The position numbers were made by a program, and so were the translations under genes. A DNA stretch of 48,917 nt from Loktanella sp. (lineage in GTDB: Bacteria; Pseudomonadota; Alphaproteobacteria; Rhodobacterales; Rhodobacteraceae), in assembly GCA_024686085.1 (NCBI GenBank), contig JAIBDT010000012.1:1-48917 (forward strand), given 5' to 3'. A model generated the notes under the pieces. That model ran no database searches. It was not told the DNA's origin and saw only the letters and a program-made list of their open reading frames with translations. Below, in pieces: positions 44,037-48,917 of the stretch (its first letter is position 1; each line of letters opens with the position of its first letter).

Positions 44037-45409
44037 TGTTCCTCTCCGTGTTCGATATGTTCAAAGTTGGGATCGGCCCATCATCATCCCACACCATCGG
44101 CCCGATGGTAGCGGCAGCGCGTTTCTTGGACCATCTGCGGGCGCTGCCCTTCGGGGTCGCAGGGGTCAAAGCCTCGCTTCACGGATCATTGGCCTTCACA
44201 GGGGTCGGACACGCAACCGACCGCGCGGTGATCCTCGGGCTAGCAGGCTTTCGGGCCGACGACTATGACGCCGAAAAAGCCGAGGCCGAAATGACCCGTA
44301 TTCGGGCCGAAAACACCGTCCTGCCCGACGGCTTGGGCGCATTGCGTTTCAATCCCAACGAGGACGTGCTGTTTGATTACGGCCCAGCGCTGGCAGGACA
44401 TGCCAACGGGATGATCCTCAAAGGGACAGACGCACAAGGCGACGTGATCACACAAGTGGTCTACTATTCTATCGGCGGAGGCTTTGTGCTGACAGAGGCG
44501 GAACTGGCCGCGGGCAAAGACACCGAAGACGGGCCGCCGGTGCCATTTCCGTTCAAATCCGCTGCAGAAATGCTTGTCATGGCGAACGCCTCTGGCAAAA
44601 GCATCGCACAGATGAAACGGGCGAACGAACTTTCGCGTAAAACTGGCGAGGACGTCGACAAAGGGCTGACCCGCATTTGGGAGGTCATGAACGCCTGCAT
44701 CGACCGTGGGCTTGTGACCGATGGCATCTTGCCGGGCGGCTTGTCCGTGCGCAGACGCGCCAAAGGGATTTATGACGCGCTGATGGCTGAACGGGGCATG
44801 AACCTCTCCGCGCCCCACACGATCAACGACTATATGTCGACCTACGCGATGGCCGTGAACGAGGAAAACGCCGCAGGCGGGCAAGTCGTGACAGCCCCCA
44901 CCAACGGGGCCGCTGGCGTCGTGCCTGCGACAATCCGCTACTACCTTGACCACGTACCGGGGGCCACACTGTCCAAAGTGCCTGATTTCTTGCTGACAGC
45001 GGCCGCGATTGGCGGGTTGATCAAATTCAACGCCTCGATTTCAGGGGCCGAATGCGGTTGCCAAGCCGAGGTAGGCTCCGCCGCCGCAATGGCATCTGCA
45101 GGACTTTGTGCCGTTCTTGGAGGCTCACCCGAGCAGATCGAAAACGCGGCCGAAATTGCGCTTGAACATCATCTGGGCATGACCTGCGATCCGGTGCGCG
45201 GCTTGGTGCAAGTGCCCTGTATCGAACGCAACGGCTTGGGCGCGATCAAAGCGGTCAGCGCGGCGTCCCTCTCGATGCGCGGCGACGGTACACATCTGGT
45301 GCCATTGGATGCCGCCATCGAGACAATGCGCCAAACCGGCGAGGACATGTCCGAGAAGTATAAAGAAACATCGCTGGGCGGCTTGGCCGTAAACATCCCG
45401 AATTGCTGA
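44036..45409 (+). CDS. sdaA: L-serine ammonia-lyase (single-chain, iron-sulfur type)
   Basis: 457-residue enzyme deaminating L-serine to pyruvate with a [4Fe-4S] cluster. The beta-domain signature [14 protein letters not shown] near 17-30, the long alpha-domain and the cluster cysteine cluster around [18 protein letters not shown] near 340-357 are present; [19 protein letters not shown] near 380 supplies another ligand. Starts inside the GST stop codon. The operon may feed pyruvate toward the central metabolism. Confidence 0.95.
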   Translation: MFLSVFDMFKVGIGPSSSHTIGPMVAAARFLDHLRALPFGVAGVKASLHGSLAFTGVGHATDRAVILGLAGFRADDYDAEKAEAEMTRIRAENTVLPDGLGALRFNPNEDVLFDYGPALAGHANGMILKGTDAQGDVITQVVYYSIGGGFVLTEAELAAGKDTEDGPPVPFPFKSAAEMLVMANASGKSIAQMKRANELSRKTGEDVDKGLTRIWEVMNACIDRGLVTDGILPGGLSVRRRAKGIYDALMAERGMNLSAPHTINDYMSTYAMAVNEENAAGGQVVTAPTNGAAGVVPATIRYYLDHVPGATLSKVPDFLLTAAAIGGLIKFNASISGAECGCQAEVGSAAAMASAGLCAVLGGSPEQIENAAEIALEHHLGMTCDPVRGLVQVPCIERNGLGAIKAVSAASLSMRGDGTHLVPLDAAIETMRQTGEDMSEKYKETSLGGLAVNIPNC

Positions 45410-45416
45410 AACACAT

Positions 45417-46343
45417 ATGAGCCCATCCCTCGACCGCATCCTTCCGGGCATCATGCTGATGCTGGGGTTCTGCCTGACGGCGCCATTGATTGATGTGGCG
45501 TCAAAACTGGCGGCAGCAACCCTGCCCGTGGGGCAAATCACCACCGCACGCTTTATGGTGCAGGCGGCGATCATGGCGCCCATCTGCCTTGCACTGCGCT
45601 ATCCGCTCACCCTGCCACGGGCCGCACTTTGGCAACTTACGCAGCGGGCCTTCTTTCTGATCGCGTCCACATACTGCTTTGTGGCGGCCGTGCAGGTCAT
45701 GCCCATCGCAGACGCGCTTGCCATCGCCTTTGTTGAGCCGTTTATCCTGCTCATCCTTGGCAGGCTGCTTTTCCAAGACGAGGTCGGGCCGCGCCGCATC
45801 ATGGCCTGTGTCGTGGGCTTTGCAGGATCGCTGCTTGTGATCCAACCCAGCCTTGCAGCTTTCGGGCTTGTGGCGCTCTACCCGCTGGGGACCGCGTTTT
45901 CCTTTGCAGCCTATATGCTTGTGACACGGTCATTAAGCCGGCGGATGCATCCGATCCCGATGCAATTACACACAGCCACCGTGGCCGCCGCGATTTGCTT
46001 GCCCGTCATGGTCCTTTCAAACGGCACGGGGATCACAACACTTGATCCGGTCATGCCACAAGGGATCGCATGGGTTTGGGTTTGCGGGGTCGGGGTTGCG
46101 TCGGCCATTGCACATCTGATGATGACCTACGCACTGCGCATGGCACCCACATCAACCCTCGCGCCATTGCACTACCTAGAAATCGTCAGCGCGGTGGCCT
46201 TTGGCTACCTGATCTTCTCTGATTTTCCCAACACGCTCACTTGGGTCGGGATCGGGATCATCGTCGCATCGGGACTATATATCATATGGCGAGAGCGGAT
46301 CACGGCAACAACACCGATTGCTGTCAGGCCACGGGTTCACTAG
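45417..46343 (+). CDS. EamA/DMT family transporter (copy 1)
   Basis: 308 residues with ten predicted spans in two EamA halves. Typical blocks: GIMLMLGFCLTAPLIDVASKLAA at the start, VAAVQVMPIADALAIAFVEPFIL near 85-107 and MAPTSTLAPLHYLEIVSAVAFG near 240-261. An inner-membrane drug/metabolite-type transporter of unknown cargo. Seven bases after sdaA, so perhaps in that operon. Paralogous to the next gene. Confidence 0.9.
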   Translation: MSPSLDRILPGIMLMLGFCLTAPLIDVASKLAAATLPVGQITTARFMVQAAIMAPICLALRYPLTLPRAALWQLTQRAFFLIASTYCFVAAVQVMPIADALAIAFVEPFILLILGRLLFQDEVGPRRIMACVVGFAGSLLVIQPSLAAFGLVALYPLGTAFSFAAYMLVTRSLSRRMHPIPMQLHTATVAAAICLPVMVLSNGTGITTLDPVMPQGIAWVWVCGVGVASAIAHLMMTYALRMAPTSTLAPLHYLEIVSAVAFGYLIFSDFPNTLTWVGIGIIVASGLYIIWRERITATTPIAVRPRVH

Positions 46344-46352
46344 CCTGATCAG

Positions 46353-47264
46353 ATGAACACTGACCGCCCCTTTCTTGGGATCCTACTTATGCTCGGGTTT
46401 TGCGTGCTGGCGCCTTTGGGGGACAGCATTGCGAAACTCTTGGGCGGGCATGTGTCACTTGGACTGCTCGTGCTGATGCGCTTTGCGATCCAAGCACTGC
46501 TGCTGCTACCGCTCGTGTGGCAATCTGGCGGCGATCTGCGGCTGCCCCAAGGGACCCTGCCCCTTAGCATCCTGCGGACAATACTGCATATCCTTGGAAT
46601 TGGGCTAATGTTCAGCGCATTACGCTACCTGCCACTGGCGGACGCACTGGCCATCGCCTTTGTGATGCCCTTCATCATGCTGCTGCTCGGGCACTACTTT
46701 ATGAACGAAGAGGTCGGTGCGGCGCGCATGTGGGCCTGCGCCGTTGGGTTCATCGGCACACTTCTGGTCATTCAACCAAACTTTGCACAAGTCGGCTGGC
46801 CCGCACTCCTCCCCCTTGGGGTCGCGGTAATCTTCGCGCTTTTCATGATGGTCACCCGCAAAATTGCCAAACAAATGGACCCGATCAAACTGCAAGCGAT
46901 CAGCGGCATCCAAGCCAGCGCGATCCTGATCCCGATCCTCGTGCTGGTGCCAAACACCGCCATGACCACCTTGCAAATGCCTGGTACGTCAACAATCGGA
47001 CTTTTGTTCCTGCTCGGGGGGCTTGGGACCGCCGCGCATCTGGCCATGACATGGAGCCTGCGCCTCGCGCCCGCCTCCACCCTCGCACCTATGCAATACC
47101 TCGAAATTCCGTTCGGGACATTCATTGGGTGGATGATCTTCAAAGACCTGCCCAACGGACTGGCAGCCATCGGGATCTGCATCACGGTGGGCGCAGGGCT
47201 TTACATTATCCTGCGTGAACGACGGCTGTCTCAAGCGCAGGCAGCGCAGAACGCGGCAAAGTAA
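46353..47264 (+). CDS. EamA/DMT family transporter (copy 2)
   Basis: 303 residues, plainly related to copy 1: GILLMLGFCVLAPLGDSIAKLL at the start, LRYLPLADALAIAFVMPFIMLLLG near 90-113 and LAPASTLAPMQYLEIPFGTFIG near 230-251 align with the same blocks, so the pair arose by tandem duplication. The cargo is unknown; DMT pairs sometimes form hetero-oligomers. The 3' end overlaps the thiN frame, antisense, by 59 bases. Confidence 0.9.
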   Translation: MNTDRPFLGILLMLGFCVLAPLGDSIAKLLGGHVSLGLLVLMRFAIQALLLLPLVWQSGGDLRLPQGTLPLSILRTILHILGIGLMFSALRYLPLADALAIAFVMPFIMLLLGHYFMNEEVGAARMWACAVGFIGTLLVIQPNFAQVGWPALLPLGVAVIFALFMMVTRKIAKQMDPIKLQAISGIQASAILIPILVLVPNTAMTTLQMPGTSTIGLLFLLGGLGTAAHLAMTWSLRLAPASTLAPMQYLEIPFGTFIGWMIFKDLPNGLAAIGICITVGAGLYIILRERRLSQAQAAQNAAK

Positions 47265-47865
47265 CCACCACAGGACCCATCGCCAAAATCCGCACAGACG
47301 CTTGGGCGGCAGCATTCGACGGGCTGGTAAACCCCATCGGATGCATCTCTTGGTCAATAATCGGCCAGACCAACCCCGACGCGTCCACCCGCGCATCCGC
47401 CAAAGGCATGACCGAAACACGACACCCGATGGGCAACGTCAGCGACAGCCCCGCACGGGGGACAACAACACTGGCATCATCGGCACTCAGCAAAATAACA
47501 GGACGCTCGGCATAGCGGCCCATCACATGCAAAACGGCCAGCGTATGATCCAAACGACCACCAGCAAATCCAACGGCATAGATCAGCGGGGCTTCGACAT
47601 TACGCAGGGCTTTTTCGAAATCGACCGTGTCTTGTTCAGGAATATGATGCAAAACAGCGGCAAACTTGGCGCGGGCGGCATCCGATAGACTGTCCAAATC
47701 ACCAATCACCGCCAAAGGATCAATGCCATAGGCCATTAAATGATCAGCGCCCGCATCGACGCCAACAAAATGTTTGGCAGCGGTTGGGGAAATGTTAAGC
47801 TCTTGAGGTCCAATCTGAGAACCACCAACCAGAACTATTGGATCCGAATTATGAACAATCGCCAA
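47206..47865 (-). CDS. thiN: Thiamine diphosphokinase
   Basis: 219-residue enzyme that makes thiamine pyrophosphate from thiamine and ATP. FVGVDAGADHLMAYGIDPLAVIGDLDSL near 33-60 is the ATP/Mg site, and GFAGGRLDHTLAVLHVMGRY near 103-122 the second conserved block. The start is TTG at 47865 with AGGGGGT before it, and no in-frame ATG/GTG lies nearby. The last 20 codons overlap the second EamA gene, antisense. Confidence 0.9.
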   Translation of the reverse strand: MAIVHNSDPIVLVGGSQIGPQELNISPTAAKHFVGVDAGADHLMAYGIDPLAVIGDLDSLSDAARAKFAAVLHHIPEQDTVDFEKALRNVEAPLIYAVGFAGGRLDHTLAVLHVMGRYAERPVILLSADDASVVVPRAGLSLTLPIGCRVSVMPLADARVDASGLVWPIIDQEMHPMGFTSPSNAAAQASVRILAMGPVVVTLPRSALPALETAVVHAG

Positions 47866-48010
47866 AACGACCCCCTATTGCTGCCAATCAAGAAACATTC
47901 CTTGAAGTTGCCTTGAAATAATACCCAGTTTAACCCGCCATTGCGCCGGATTGCGAACCAATTGATGGTAAACACACTCTTACTGGGTTTGAGAGAAAGC
48001 GAGCAAAAAG

Positions 48011-48917
48011 ATGGTTGAGTCGAGTAAGATTCTTACCGTTTCATACGGCACCTTCTCGTGCACACTTGAGGGATTCGATGATTCCTTCGGCACGATGAAA
48101 GCAATTGCGGAATATTTCCGTGATCTGGCGGCCGATGATCGGTATTTTGGGGCGGAACCGCCGACCCCAGATGTTCACATGTTGGCCAAGATCGCCGAAC
48201 GCGAAATCACGCGCCGGGTTGACGCCCGCACAGAGGATGGTGGCATCGTGCTGCGTGCATCTCAGGCCGTAGCGCCTGCAATGCCGCCGCAAGCTGAACG
48301 CCCTGACCCCGTGCAGGTTGCAGCCGCATCCGTGGCGCCTCAGGTGACCCAGACCCCTAAGGACCATACATTAGACGATTTTCAGACAGCCCTATCAGAC
48401 GCGACGGCGGATGATATGGAGCCTGTTGCAGGGCCGGAGGCCGAGGATCATGTGTCCTCACCGCTCGTGGCCTCCGGTCAGGCGACCCCATCAGGGTTGA
48501 CCTTTGACGACATGGTAGAGGACGCGCCAGCAGTGCCGGCACATCCCGACGCCGAAAGTGTCGCGGCCAAATTACAGCGCATTCGGGCCGTTGTTGGCAA
48601 GGCGCCTGTAAAGGCCGAAGATGCTGACTTTGCGGAAGATTTACCTGCGCAAGACATGCCTGATGTTGCAGATGCACACGATGACATCGTCGAACCAGAC
48701 ATCGCAGACATTGTCGAACCAGCAGCAGACGACACCGCTGATCTCCACGAAGACATCGTTGAAGACACAGTAGATGACGTCGCCGAAATCCACGAAGACA
48801 TCGTTGAAGACGCAGTAGATGACGTCGCCGAAATCCACGAGGAACTCGTGGCAGAAGATGACGCTGACGAATTCCACGAAGATTTGGCTGAGCAAATATC
48901 CGATGCGGAACCCGCGG
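48011..48917 (+). CDS. Hypothetical acidic repeat protein, 3' end outside the window
   Basis: Open frame of at least 302 codons with no stop by base 48917. The first 75 residues ([21 protein letters not shown], then [23 protein letters not shown] and [17 protein letters not shown]) form a compact domain I associate with roseobacter-only hypotheticals. The rest is Asp/Glu/Ala/Val-rich and low-complexity, with a 15-residue tandem repeat near the edge. No signal peptide or membrane span is visible in this part. The ATG follows GAGAGAAAGCGAGCAAAAAG. Function unknown. Confidence 0.7.
   Translation, partial: MVESSKILTVSYGTFSCTLEGFDDSFGTMKAIAEYFRDLAADDRYFGAEPPTPDVHMLAKIAEREITRRVDARTEDGGIVLRASQAVAPAMPPQAERPDPVQVAAASVAPQVTQTPKDHTLDDFQTALSDATADDMEPVAGPEAEDHVSSPLVASGQATPSGLTFDDMVEDAPAVPAHPDAESVAAKLQRIRAVVGKAPVKAEDADFAEDLPAQDMPDVADAHDDIVEPDIADIVEPAADDTADLHEDIVEDTVDDVAEIHEDIVEDAVDDVAEIHEELVAEDDADEFHEDLAEQISDAEPA
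48740..48865 (+). repeat. 45-bp tandem repeat inside the right-edge gene
   Basis: Copies start at 48740 and 48785 (45 bases each, encoding (D/E)xHEDIVED(T/A)VDDVA) and a third, diverged, begins at 48830 ([15 protein letters not shown]). The first two differ at only a few bases, so they expanded recently or are being homogenised. Earlier, [13 protein letters not shown] shows a shorter variant. Confidence 0.85.

Overview
The window reads as ordinary chromosome of a marine roseobacter-type alphaproteobacterium (Rhodobacteraceae, Rhodobacterales). The reasons are the class of LexA boxes (GTTC-N7-GTTC), a DUF1127 gene followed by a CcsR/'cuckoo' type array of CUCCUCCC-loop hairpins, the hisBH...hisAFE layout, tRNA-Tyr next to rlmB, and gor-hflK-hflC-degQ type housekeeping blocks. 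Assignment rests on recognised protein and RNA families, not on a database search. I saw no prophage, insertion sequence, CRISPR array or replication module.

Layout. 1-6 kb: GNAT and Mrp/ApbC (minus strand), DUF1127 plus the hairpin sRNA array, a possible 27-residue membrane peptide, a LysE exporter and the SOS-controlled helicase UvrD/PcrA. 6-9.5 kb: pyruvate carboxylase behind a LacI-family-like operator. 9.6-12.7 kb: the least conserved part, with an old-yellow-enzyme oxidoreductase and an ArsR regulator sharing near-identical operators, over 1 kb of apparently decayed sequence, and a small duplicated-motif gene whose promoter carries a perfect LexA box. 12.8-19.4 kb: a metallophosphoesterase, tRNA-Gly, a stand-alone Lrp/AsnC ligand-binding domain and the split histidine cluster (hisB-hisH, then hisA-hisF-hisE) with a lipoprotein lytic transglycosylase and a DUF2147 protein in between. 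19.5-22.7 kb: a YHS protein, a zinc-ribbon protein, rlmB, tRNA-Tyr and a divergent HxlR/nitroreductase pair.

22.7-26.7 kb is a tightly overlapping four-gene minus-strand operon (beta-hydroxyacid dehydrogenase, aldehyde dehydrogenase, serine acetyltransferase homologue, glyoxalase-like protein) whose substrate I cannot name. 26.8-36.4 kb: roseobacter-type hypotheticals, a GT8-like protein, MetY, a SIMPL protein, a large one-membrane-span protein that looks like a GspL/PilM-like N-domain joined to a GspC/PilP-like C-domain, a Kef-type antiporter, an FG-GAP protein and a ferredoxin. 36.6-48.9 kb: a peptidoglycan-binding lipoprotein, DegQ/DegP, HflC, HflK, glutathione reductase, RpiA, a glutathione transferase translationally coupled to serine deaminase, two tandem EamA transporters, thiamine pyrophosphokinase overlapping the second transporter antisense, and the start of a long acidic repeat protein that runs off the right edge.

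The most interesting signals are the seven-hairpin anti-Shine-Dalgarno-like RNA array, the GspL/GspC-like fusion, the LexA-controlled small protein, the ArsR twin operators and the unexplained four-gene operon. All were read by eye; no alignment, folding program or database search was run.
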